A program made the position numbers and the translations under genes. A stretch of DNA of 20,060 nucleotides from a virus. The notes beneath the pieces were generated by a model that was not told where the DNA came from, did not search any database, and worked only from the letters and a program-made list of their open reading frames with translations. Where the stretch lies: IMG/VR virus record IMGVR_UViG_3300010158_000405, positions 1 to 20,060 of that record. One strand, 5' to 3'. Positions 6,598-19,000 of the stretch are shown here, piece by piece (within the stretch, counting starts at the first letter, position 1; each line of letters opens with the position of its first letter).

Positions 6598-9500
6598 ATG
6601 AGTTCAACCACAAGACAGAACAATCTTTTATTATCAGAAGACTGGAAAAAAATCTATCAGACATTTACCAATGCTGATTTTACCAGTTATGATTTTGAAA
6701 ATTTACGTCGAACTATGATAGATTATATTCGCGTTAATTTTCCTGAAGATTTTAACGATTATGTTGAAAGCAGTGAGTATTTGGCCCTTATTGATTTGAT
6801 TGCATTTGTTGGGCAAAGCATTGCATTCCGGGTGGACCTAAATGCTAGAGAAAACTTTATTGAAACAGCTGAACGTCGTAGTAGTTTGTTGAATCTTTCA
6901 CAATTAGTTAGTTATGTTCCTAGTAGAAGTACTAGTGCCAGCGGATTATTAAAGGTTGGCACAGTTACCACAACAGAAAATGTTACCGATAGCAACGGTA
7001 GAAATCTATCCGGACAAACTATTGCATGGAATGATGCCAGTAATACCAATTGGTACGATCAATTTATTAGAGTGCTAAATGCGGCCCTGCCTCAAACTCA
7101 GCAATTTGGCAACCCCATTGACTCCGCAACAGTTTACAATATACCAACCGCACAATATAGGTTCAATGCCACTAATACAAATATACCAGTCTTTAGTTTT
7201 ACAGCCAACGTGGCCGGACGAGGCATGCCTTTTGAAATAGTAAGTACTGCATTTGCAGGACAAGATTACATATACGAAGAAACTCCAAAAGCAGGAAATA
7301 GTATTGCCTGTGTTTATCTCGACGATGGCTACGGTGCAGGCAGTCCTACTACTGGATTTTTCTTCAGATTTGTACAAGGTTCGTTGAATCAGGGAACATT
7401 CACAGTTACTAACCCCACTACCAATGAAGTTGTTAATATCGATGCACAAAACATTAATGATTCGGATGTGTGGCTATGGCAGCTGAATCAAAATGGGTTA
7501 GAAGATACATTATGGACTAAAATTCCTGCATTGACCGGCAACAACATTATCTATAATAATTTAAATCAAAATACAAGCACAGTTTACAGTGTTACCACAC
7601 GAGTAAACGATACGATCTCTTTAAATTTTGCTGACGGAGTCTTTGGTAAAATACCGTTGGGTACTTTCAAAGCATACTATAGAGTATCTAACAATTTGTC
7701 CTATGCGGTTAATCCAACAGATATCAATAATATTTCTATAACCATACCTTATCTTAATTCCGCCGGCGGAAATGAAACACTAGTGATTACATTATCTTTG
7801 GCAACATCGGTGGCTAATGCAACATCAGCTGAGTCTAATGCAAGTATCAAACAAAATGCTCCGCAGACATACTACACACAAAACCGTATGATAACTGGCG
7901 AGGACTACAACATAAGTCCATTGTCTGCAAGTTTGCAAGTGGCAAAAGTAAAAGCTATTAACAGAACCAGTAGCGGTATTAGTAGATATTTTGATCTAAC
8001 AGATCCAACAGGCAAATATTCCAGTACTAACTTGTTTGCAGATGACGGAATTATCTATCGACAAGATTATACATCAGGTACGACATTTACCTATTTGACA
8101 ACAACAGACATCCAGGGTGTTCTTGACAATGTTGTGACACCTATTTTAGAAGATCCTAATCTTAGAAATTTCTTTTATCAAAATTTTATTAGCTATATTA
8201 CAACCAGCTTGAATGTTGCATGGTACAGCATAACCACTGATAGCAATAGTAGTACTGGTTACGTTGGCGGCACAACAGGAGCAACTCCATACCCGGTGGG
8301 TTCTTACACACTAACTGATTTGTTATATGTAACAGTGGGTTCGTTAGTGAAATTTGTAGCACCACTTGGTTATTATTTCAACACAATAAAGAATAACGAA
8401 TTAACAGCATATACCGGATCGGTGCCTGTAAACGGTACATTGTACATGTGGGCCGGCGTTGTTGCTATTGCGGGCGATGGTACTGCTTCAGGTACAGGTA
8501 AATTATCCACTGGCTTTGGCCCTATAACTTTAAGTAAATCTATTCCTAATTTAGTCACTAGAACAGGAATAGTGGCACCCGTATTAACACAAATTGTTCC
8601 ACAGTTTTCAACCACACTAACATCTAGTATAAAAGCTCAGATGATTGATCTAATTTCTGCAAACAGTGCGTTTGGATTAAGATATGATGCTCCAACACAA
8701 AGTTGGCAGATAATTTATTCAAGTAATATTAACTCTTCTGGCAATTTTAGTTTAAATTATCAAGGAAACAATGCAAATGCACAACTAGATGCCAGCTGGT
8801 TCTTATTGTTTACAACTAACACACAAACATATACTATAACACAACGTTCTACAAGATATATTTTTGAAAGTGACAAAGAAGTTATATTTTATTTTGATAC
8901 CACAAACAAAATTTATGACAAAGTATCAAGTAAAACCATTGTTGATTATATTAAAATTTTAAATGTTAATACACAACCCGGTGTTACTAGTAATTTTACA
9001 ACAGATTTGCAATGGGAAATTGTGTCAGAATATGTTGGTGCTGATGGATATATTGATCCTAAGAAAATAGTAATTACATTTGCGGATCCGTTCAATACCG
9101 GAGTAGTAGATAATCCTCAATTATTTTTAGATTTTGTGGCTCCTACAGTGGCTCCTCTCGAAAATAAATTTATTGTACAGAAAAAATATATCATATCCGT
9201 TGGTCAAGAAGATTATCGATATGTTTATAACAACCCTACCACAGGCCCTGTAGTTATTTTAGCTACAGAAGGATTAATTTATCCTCTTACTAAATGGAAG
9301 GACGGACAGTATTTTTATTTTATTGACACTCAAACAGTAGTCCAGTATATTGCAAGTACTGGATCGTATAGTCCAACTTTAGATTATAGAGTTTATTCGG
9401 GACGCGACAAAATAAGATTCCAATATACACATAGTGCAGATTACAATGCAAGAATTGATCCTAGCTCTAGCAATATCATAGATATCTATGTGTTAACTAA

Positions 9501-10095
9501 CAGTTATGATACAGCGTACCGTCAATGGGTCTCTGCCAAAGGAGTCGGAGCAGAACCATTGCCTCCAAGCTCAGATGCGTTGAATAATTTATTATCAGGT
9601 AAATTGGATCTTATAAAATCCATAAGCGATGAAGTAATATATCATCCAGTAAATTATGTATTGTTATTTGGTAAACAATCTGATCCCAGCTTACAAGCCA
9701 CATTTGAAGTAATGATTAATCCTAGCTCTACAGTATCTAATGCTAATGTACAAGCTAGAATATTAACTGCAATAAATCAGTTTTTTGCTTTGGAAAATTG
9801 GAATTTTGGAGATACGTTTTATTTCACAGAGTTATCTACCTACGTAATGCAACAGTTATCACCAGATATAATTAGTCTAGTCATTGTTCCAAATCAAACA
9901 GGACAGTATTTTGGTAGTTTGTTTGAAATCAAATGTCCAAGCAATGGTATATTCTTAAGTTGCGCTACCACAACCGATATTGTGGTTGTAGCAGGCCTTA
10001 CAAACACAAATTTAAAAACAGTTACAGGCACTGGGCTGGCATCATTGGTTACTAGTCAACAAATTACCAGCGCAAATTACGGAGCAAATAGTTAA
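6598..10095 (+). CDS. gp6: Baseplate wedge subunit gp6, enlarged
   Basis: The N-terminus is diagnostic of T4-like gp6: YDFENLRRTMIDYIRVNFPE, SEYLALIDLIAFVGQSIAFR, then RENFIETAERRSSLLNLSQL (residues about 30-105). A phage baseplate J-like core follows, with RMITGEDYNISPLSASLQVA near 433-452, and the C-terminal block GDTFYFTELSTYVMQQLSPD occurs near 1074-1093. gp6 forms the dimeric backbone of each wedge and the iris ring around the hub, binding gp25, gp53 and gp7. T4 gp6 is 660 residues; this protein is 1165, and much of the extra length lies between about 480 and 720 (Thr/Ser/Gly-rich, roughly 8035-8760) and in additional beta segments to about 1000. It has its own late promoter candidate. 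The stop overlaps the ATG of the next gene in TAATG, coupling the two. Confidence 0.88.
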   Translation: MSSTTRQNNLLLSEDWKKIYQTFTNADFTSYDFENLRRTMIDYIRVNFPEDFNDYVESSEYLALIDLIAFVGQSIAFRVDLNARENFIETAERRSSLLNLSQLVSYVPSRSTSASGLLKVGTVTTTENVTDSNGRNLSGQTIAWNDASNTNWYDQFIRVLNAALPQTQQFGNPIDSATVYNIPTAQYRFNATNTNIPVFSFTANVAGRGMPFEIVSTAFAGQDYIYEETPKAGNSIACVYLDDGYGAGSPTTGFFFRFVQGSLNQGTFTVTNPTTNEVVNIDAQNINDSDVWLWQLNQNGLEDTLWTKIPALTGNNIIYNNLNQNTSTVYSVTTRVNDTISLNFADGVFGKIPLGTFKAYYRVSNNLSYAVNPTDINNISITIPYLNSAGGNETLVITLSLATSVANATSAESNASIKQNAPQTYYTQNRMITGEDYNISPLSASLQVAKVKAINRTSSGISRYFDLTDPTGKYSSTNLFADDGIIYRQDYTSGTTFTYLTTTDIQGVLDNVVTPILEDPNLRNFFYQNFISYITTSLNVAWYSITTDSNSSTGYVGGTTGATPYPVGSYTLTDLLYVTVGSLVKFVAPLGYYFNTIKNNELTAYTGSVPVNGTLYMWAGVVAIAGDGTASGTGKLSTGFGPITLSKSIPNLVTRTGIVAPVLTQIVPQFSTTLTSSIKAQMIDLISANSAFGLRYDAPTQSWQIIYSSNINSSGNFSLNYQGNNANAQLDASWFLLFTTNTQTYTITQRSTRYIFESDKEVIFYFDTTNKIYDKVSSKTIVDYIKILNVNTQPGVTSNFTTDLQWEIVSEYVGADGYIDPKKIVITFADPFNTGVVDNPQLFLDFVAPTVAPLENKFIVQKKYIISVGQEDYRYVYNNPTTGPVVILATEGLIYPLTKWKDGQYFYFIDTQTVVQYIASTGSYSPTLDYRVYSGRDKIRFQYTHSADYNARIDPSSSNIIDIYVLTNSYDTAYRQWVSAKGVGAEPLPPSSDALNNLLSGKLDLIKSISDEVIYHPVNYVLLFGKQSDPSLQATFEVMINPSSTVSNANVQARILTAINQFFALENWNFGDTFYFTELSTYVMQQLSPDIISLVIVPNQTGQYFGSLFEIKCPSNGIFLSCATTTDIVVVAGLTNTNLKTVTGTGLASLVTSQQITSANYGANS

Positions 10096-13000
10096 TGGCT
10101 AACGAAAATAATCCAACTGGTAAACCCAGCCTTGGTATAAATTTCCTACCAGATTTTTATCAAACCCCTGCAAACAAAAAGTTCCTACAATCTACAATAG
10201 ATCAGTTGTATCAACCAGGTACATTGACCAAAACTAGCGGTTTCATAGGAAGAAAAAATGCCAAGGCCGCAAAAGGTACTGATGTTTATGTTAAGTCTGC
10301 TAACGATACACGACAAAATTATCAATTAGAGCCAGGACTTACTGCTAAAGATTCGTTGGGTAATATAACTTTTTTCAAAGACTATCAAGATTACATTAAT
10401 CAATTGGGAGTATTTGGCGCAAACACAACAAAGCACGACAGACTTAACAAACAAGAATTTTATTCTTGGGATCCACATATCGACTGGGACAAGTTTGTAA
10501 ACTTTCAAAATTACTACTGGCTACCGTACGGCCCTGAACCTATCAACATTTACGGACAACCGATCAATATAGAAAGTACATATACCGTTGGTGTTGAATC
10601 GGCTGGCAATGCTAATCAGTATATTTTTATACCTGACGGATTGGCACCTAATCCTATATTAAAACTCTATAGAGGGCAAACTTACGTTTTTGAGATTTCT
10701 AGCGAAGGCAATCCTTTTAGCATCAAGACTGCACGTAGCATTGGAATTACAGATAGGTACATAACATCGGACATCAGCGATTATGGTATCGAATCAGGTA
10801 CACTGGTATTTACAGTGCCGACAAATGCTCCTTCTATTCTGTTTTATCAAAGTGAAACAGATATAAATTTAGGCGGCGCAATCGAGATTCATGATATCAC
10901 CGATGCGAGTGTGTTGGATATAGACAAGGATTTGCTTGGTAAAAAAAGTTACATGCTATCTGATGGAACATTCCTTAGTAACGGAATGAAATTAAAATTT
11001 AATGGCAATGTGACCCCAGCCAGTTATGCATCGGGATTATATTATGTTGAAGGCGCCGGAGTTGCCATCAAACTAGTACCAGAAAAATTATTAGAAATAG
11101 TAAGCCCATATACCACAAGTCAAAACATATTATTTGACGCTACCCCGTTTGATCAGTATCCGTTCGACGATGCTACGGGATTTAGTTCTCTTAAAGATTA
11201 CGTAGTAATCAATCGTTCAAGCCGAGATCATAATCCGTGGAGTCGATACAATCGTTGGTTCCACAAGGATGTTATCGATATCAGCGCAAAATACAATAAC
11301 ATTGCGTCTAGCCTAGATCAGTCTGCCAGAGCTAATAGACCGATAATCGAATTTGAAGCAGATTTAAAATTATATAATTTAGGTACAACCTCTATCTCTG
11401 ACACACATTTGGTAGATGATTTTACAACTGATGTATTTTCTCTAATAGAAGGATCACGAGGATATAACATAGACGGTGTAAGTTTAGCACCGGGGTATCG
11501 TGTTCTATTCACAGCTGATACAGACCCGCTGGTATTCGGCAAAATTTTTGAAGTAAGTTTCATTAATATTAGCGGGTACGGACAAATACATTTAACTGAA
11601 GTTGCCACACCTGAATTAAACCAGTCTACCATTATCCTAAAAGGATTTAAAAATCAAAGTTCGATGTATTGGTACAACGGATCTGCATGGGTCAAAGGCC
11701 AGCTAAAGACAACCATCAATCAAGCACCGTTGTTTGATATCGTAGACAGTAACGGTGTCAGTTATTCAGATACATCTGTATATAATGGTTCAACATTTAC
11801 TGGCACCGGCTTATTTTGTTATAAAGTTTCATCTACGGGGTCTAAGGATACAGTATTAGGATTTCCATTAAGCTATCAAAATGTTAATAATATCGGCGAT
11901 ATCGTCTTTAGTTTTAATCTAGCGTCTGACAAATTCCAATACAAAGTAGGAACCAATGTCATCACTAAAAACACATCGGCAGGTTACTTACTGAGTAAAA
12001 CGTATGCAGGTATCACTCAGTATCTCAATGGTTGGCAAGTTTCTAAAGCTACAGCAGTACAAGCCGCTATTAGAATTTATAAAGATTCCAATCAAACGAA
12101 CAATTTTAATATTGATACATTTGATGACATCAACAATCTAGCAGATTTGGTAATAAAAGTCTATGTCAATGGCATTTATTTGCAATCTTCTAAGTATTCG
12201 ATAGTTACCACTTCGGTTTACAAATCAGTTTTGCTAAAAACTCCTATTGCACTTACTGATATTTTAACTATCAAAGCCTACTCGTCACAACCAATCAATA
12301 GTAACGGGTACTATGAGATTCCTTTGAATTTACAAAATAATCCGTTAAACGATGCCATGATAGATTTTACACTGGGCGAAGTTAGCGATCATGTGGAATC
12401 AATGATTGAAAATATTTCTACATTTGTGGGAGTGTTTCCAGGCGCGGGCAATTTGAGAGATTTAGGAAATATAACTGCTTACGGTACAAAGTTTGTACAA
12501 CACAGCGGTCCAGGCAGTCTTAGCCAATACCATATCACATCGGAATCTCATAACATTGTTAAGGCTATCGAACGTAGTAGAAATGACTATGGGTCTTTCA
12601 AACGTAATTTTATAGAAATATCTGGATCGTTAGGATTAAACACAGATACAATTACTCATGTGGATTTAGTTCTTCAAAAGCTAAATGAAAATAAACCTAA
12701 AACTGCTCCGTATTATTTTAGCGATATGGTACCATATGGTGCAAGTATAGTAACAGATTTAACCGTAGTGGATTACAGGATTAAAAATTATCCATTGTCT
12801 TCTGTATTTTCTTTGGATAACCTGTCTAATAAAGCTGTAAGTGTTTATCATACAACTACACTGACCGGCAAAAAAATCCAATTAATATATGAAAGAGATT
12901 ATGTATTTAATAGTCAGGGATTTATTACTATACAATCTGCTGTAGCATTGGCTACAGGCGATATTATCACAACTATTGAATATGATAATACAGACGGATG

Positions 13001-16000
13001 TTATGTTCCAGAAACACCGACAAAATTAGGGTTATGGCCAAAGTTTGTTCCACAGATTTATACAGATACATCTTTAATAACTCCTTTACAAATGATACAA
13101 GGGCATGATGGAAGTCAAATATTATGCTACGGCGATTATAGAGATGAGTTGTTACTAGAATTAGAAATAAGAATATATAACAACATCAAAGTTGCATACG
13201 ATCCAAATATTTTTGATATTAACGATATCCTTCCTTCTTATATTCGCACTCAAGATTATACGTTAGACGAATTCAATCAAGTATTGGCACCTTACTTCTA
13301 CCAATGGGCAGGTTTAGTAGGTGTTGATTTTTCACAACACATCTCGTTTGATAGAACAAACAGCTTTACTTACAATTATTCTAATAACAAGTCGCCGACT
13401 CAGACAGTAATACCAGCCTACTGGCGCGGCATATATCGATATATTTTAGATACAGATCGTCCAAATCAATGTCCTTGGGAAATGTTAGGGTTCAGTGTAG
13501 AGCCAACTTGGTGGACTGGAGTATACGGGCCGTCACCGTACACTAGTGATAATTTAATCCTATGGACTGACCTCGCTAACGGTATAGTAAGACAGCCGGG
13601 TATACCTGCATATACACTTGCAAAATACAAAAGACCGTTTTTATTAAAACATATTCCAGTCGATAGCTCGGGTAATTTAAAAAGTCCGCTAGTATCCGGA
13701 TTGGCCCAAGGCACAATTACACAGAATATTGATAATAATTTCGTATTTGGCGATGTGGGCCCGGTTGAGGCAGCCTGGCGTAGGAGCAGTTATTATCCGT
13801 TCAGTGTGTTAATTGCAAGTATGTTGTTGACTCCTGCAAATACTTTTGGACTGTTATTGGATAGATCGAGAATTGTACGTAACAAGGCAGGACAACTTGT
13901 TTATAAAGATACAAATTTAAGAATTCGCCCTGCAGATCTAGTTGTTCCTAATATCTACGCAGACGCAGTTCGTACACAAACTGCGGGTATTATTAATTAT
14001 GTAGTAAATTTAATTACCAATTTAATTTTTAGCAATAACTTAGATAGTTTTAATGCATACAAAAGTGATTTACAAAATTTAATACCTCGACTAAGCTATA
14101 GACTGAGTGCATTCACCAATCAAAATCAATTTAGCTTGTTGTTAGAATCTAAAACACCACTAGCAACGGGTAACGTGTTTATTCCTACGGAAAGTTATAG
14201 TGTGTTTTTGAATAGTTCAAGTCCTGTGACAAAATTAACATATAGTGGTGTGGTAATTACCAAGCTATCAACGGGGTTTGAAATTAAAGGTTACAGCAAT
14301 TCACAACCTTATTTTAAATATTACGATTATTTTTCTTCTGGAAGACTGGTAAATGTTGGCGGAATCAGCGATAGCTTTGTTGATTGGACACCAAATCAAC
14401 AGTACATCTCCGGGCAGATTGTAAAATATGCAAGTGCCTTTTATATTGCCAAGACAAACATTGTTGCCGGCACATCTTTCGCAGCCACTAGTTTTACAAA
14501 AATCGATAACTTGCCCATAGTCGGCGGTGCAAATGCTTATTTTAGAACACATTGGGATAAAAGTACAGAACTTACAGCACCGTACGGTACCGTATTTGCC
14601 ACTATTCAAGAAGTTGTTGATTTTCTTTTAGGTTACGAGCAATGGTTAATGGATCAGGGATTTGTATTTGAAGAATTTAATAACAACTTAGCCGTAGTTG
14701 CAAACTGGCAAACCAGTGCTAAAGAGTTTATGTTCTGGACTACACAAAATTGGTCTACAGGTCAACAGTATTGGAGCGATTGGCTACCAAGCCAGCCTTA
14801 TACTTACGGCACCATAGTGCGTCATGACGGATCATATTACACTGCCGCGTTCAATCTACCTGTTAATCCTGTTTTTGATGTAGATCAATGGACATTACTA
14901 GCCGGTTTATCAAATGTTGGTGGAAGTGTCATAAGTTTGAGCCCTTCGGCGAATGGTGTATCGTTTAAAACTAATCTCACAGTTGTTGATGATATTACTA
15001 ATATTTTTAATAATTACGAATTTTTTAAAGTTGATGGATCAACTATAAAACCTACAGAATTGGATTCGTACAGAGACGGAAATGTCGTTACGTATAGTCC
15101 ACGAACTACCGATGGAATTTATGGTGCTACATTCTATCTAATACAAAATGAGCATGTAGTTATAATAGACAACACTGATATATTCAACGATGTCATCTAT
15201 AGTCCTACTAGCGGATATCGAAGAGACCGTATCAAGGTATCTGGATATGTAACTAGTGGTTGGTATGGTGGTTTAGATATTCCAGGATTTATATTTGACT
15301 CTGCCAAAGTTTTCAACTGGCAACCTTATACAGATTATAATTTAGGTGATATTGTTTACTACCAAGGTAATTATTATACTGCAAATAGTGGTTTAGCCGG
15401 TACCAGTTCTTTCATAGCATCTTATTGGAACAAACGTAGTAAAGCACCCAGCTCTGAACTGCTTCCAAACTGGACAAATTCTGCAACACAATTTACAGAT
15501 TTTTATAGTTTAAACGTAGATAATTTTAATTCACAATACCAACAGTTTGCACAGCACTTAATTGGATATCAGTCAAGACAATATCTTCACAACATAATCC
15601 AAGACCCTGTAAGCGAATTTAAATTTTATCAAGGAATGATACGTGAAAAAGGAACACGAAATGTTCTAAATCATTTGTTTGGTGCATTAAATGTAGACAA
15701 AGTGGATAGTTTAACATTTTACGAAGAATGGGCGTTGCGGGTTGGTCGATACGGCGCAAGCGATGCTTTCGAAGATTTTGAAATCGTATTAGATGAGACA
15801 TTATTTAAAAATAATCCTCAAGGCTATGCATTGGTGAATAGAAAAGATAACAATATTAGTAATTTTGTTATTCAACAGACGCCAAACGACATCTATGTTA
15901 AACCTTTAGGCTATGAGTCGTCTCCGTTTCCAACATCAACAAATCTAACGCCGTTGCTAAGAAATGCAGGTTATGTGAATCCTGCTGATGTAAAATTTAG

Positions 16001-19000
16001 TTTAAAAACTATAGATGATATCACCAATATAGATATTTCACAACTGTCAGAAGGACAGTATGTATGGTGCTCTTTTGAAGGTGCCAGTTGGAATGTATAT
16101 AGATTTACAGATTTACTAATACGAGCTAGCGGTGTTGTATATGATAACGGTGTGCTAACAGTCACGACACAAAGTATTGTGCCATTAACAGTTGGGTCAT
16201 ATGTTGGCCTAAGTCTTGCTAGTGTGGGCTCTGCTACCCCGGATCCAATTAATGGTTTCTATCAGATAGCATCTGTTAAATTGAATTCTTTCACAATTAA
16301 AACAACAAAAAATATAGTTTCGCCGTTTACAAAAACCAATCAGCTGGTTATATTTTCATTGGTATCTCGTAAAATTAACAACCTTGATATTTTAGATTCA
16401 TTGCCATTGGCACACACTCTTTCAGGAGATTTGGTGTGGACAGATGATGATGGATCTGGGGCATGGGCAGTATGGAAGTATGCTCCGGTTTACAAACAAA
16501 AAACATTACCCAATCTTAATCCGCAAAGCGGATTGGCAAACGGCTCTTCCATTGCAATAAACAAACAGGGTAACATACTGGCAGTGGGTAATAGTCAAGG
16601 ATATGTAACAATATATGATAAAGTTGGCTCGTCGGTGGGATTCACACAACGAGCCACATTGAATACACCATTCCTTGCATTTAACGATACAGTGAATCCT
16701 GGTAGAAATGTAAAATTATCTCAAGTGGGCACAGTCTTATCTTTGAGTTCCGATGCCACTTGGCTAGTTGCCGGAAGTCCAGCAGTGGGATATGTCGCTA
16801 CAAGTTTTAAAGGAACATATTCTAGCATAACATCCTATGCTATTAATTCCATAGTGTCGGTAACCACAGGTAGTAGTAAAGCATATTGGCAAGCAGTATC
16901 GGCAGTTCCCGTCAACAGTATTCCTGCCGTCAATTCAATTTATTGGGAATCTATTCCTTATATTCCTGTAAGTCAAGCAACGGGTAGTAATTCCACATTA
17001 GCTTCACAGGGTGTTATAAGTTTATATAAAAAATCTTCGAATGACAACTATATTTTTATTGATTCCATAATAAGTCCAATCCCTGCGGCCAACGAACAAT
17101 TTGGCTCTAGCGTTGTATTTGGTACAGATGCAATGTATGTGGGCGCTCCTGGTTATAATAGTGGTATTGGTCGTGTGTATAAATTTAAGTATACTACTAT
17201 TCAATATGCCAGTACAGTATATAATCCCAACGGTAGTTCTAAAAATGTGATAGCTGTGGCATCCACAGCAGGCGTCCGCGCTGGTATGACCATAAATGGA
17301 ACTGGGTTCAGCGGACAGATAGTTAATGCATTATTAATTAAAATTAGATTGGCTGTAAATAGCTCGGGCAATACAGTCAGTATCAACAATCCAACATTAA
17401 CACCTACCAACTTGTCAGTAGGTATGACTGTAACTGGCCCTGGAATTTTATCAGCTGCCAACATATATTCGTTGGGAGTTGAACAAGTATTAGTTACCGG
17501 GGTTTATAGATCTTATAATTATATTGTTATATCCAGTTTGCAAGATGTAGATGCATCCATACTAACACAGGCCACATTTAACGGTGACAATAACCTAACA
17601 TTCTCAGTATTACAACTTAATTTTACTCCGTCGGTAGTTGGGTTAAACACATTGTTGCTTAATGAAGTTCCGGATAGCACTCCTAGTGGCATATTAACTT
17701 TTACAGAAACTACTTGGGCTTACGATTTTGCATATAACTTTGTTGGAGCGTCTAACAACAAGATTGGTTATACATTAGCTACCAGTAACAACGGAAACTT
17801 TTTGGCCATTGCCGCCGTCGGCCAGACAGTATCGGTTTATAAAAACAATATACTAGTTCAAGCAATACCTGCTCCAGCGAGATTACCAACACAAAGTTCT
17901 GCAACATCGTGGGGGCAGTCGATCACATTTAGCGATAACGGCGAATATTTTGCAGTTGCAGATCCAATTGCTCCGCTAGGTGCGTTGTATGAAGGGTTGG
18001 TAAAGATATATCGTTATAACAGCACTGACTACACATACCTATCAACATTGACAAACCATAATCCGCAACAAAACGGACAGTTTGGCAGCACGATATCTTT
18101 TATGAATGACTACAAGACACTAGTTGTCTATAGTAAGAACGGCGATACTTCTACTGTTAGAAATTTTGATAACGGTACAACCACATTTGATAAAAGATCT
18201 ACTAATTTTACAGAAACCGAATCTCGTGCAGGCAGAGTAGATGTTTATGATGTTTATAATAATATTTGGGTATTTAGTGAATCGTTACCGTCAAACAATT
18301 TACCTACTGATTTATATGGTGTAGGAGTTGCTGTGGGATCAAATAACGTTGTAGTTAGTGCTCCAGGGGCGCTAGACGGTAAATTATTATCGGGGCAAGT
18401 GTACAGTTACAACAAACAGCCAAACAAATATACATGGTCAATATTTCAACAACAGACCACATTAGCCGATGTTAGCAAAATTAAAAAAACATTTATATAC
18501 GATAAAAAATTAGAAACACTAACAACTTATCTTGATGTTATAGATCCTCTACAAGGAAAAATAGCAGGCCCTGCCGAAGAAGAATTGGCTTACAAAACCT
18601 ACTACGATCCAGCCATATACAGTTACAGTATCAATGTGAATGCAACCAGTGATACTACCAGCTATTGGGACTCTCCGCAAGTTGGTCAGCTGTGGTGGGA
18701 TTTAAGAACTTGTAAATTCCGTGAAAATCGATTTAAGGATTTTAATTATAGAAACAACACATGGAATACACTTGCAACTGGGGCTTCTGTAGATATTTAC
18801 GAATGGGTAGAAAGTAATTTAAAACCCAGTGCCTGGGATGCAACTGCTGATACACCCACCGGGTTGACAAAGGGCATAAGCGGTAAAAGTTTACATGGTG
18901 ATACTGCATACAGCATGTTAGAAAAGTATGACACCACCAGTAAAGTCTTTAGTAATTTATATTACTTCTGGGTAAAAAATAAAAAAATAATACCTAATGT

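Noticed and set aside
7075-7449. Minus-strand 124-residue open frame
   Set aside because: Antisense to gp6, Cys-rich and without any known pattern; no promoter or start signal.
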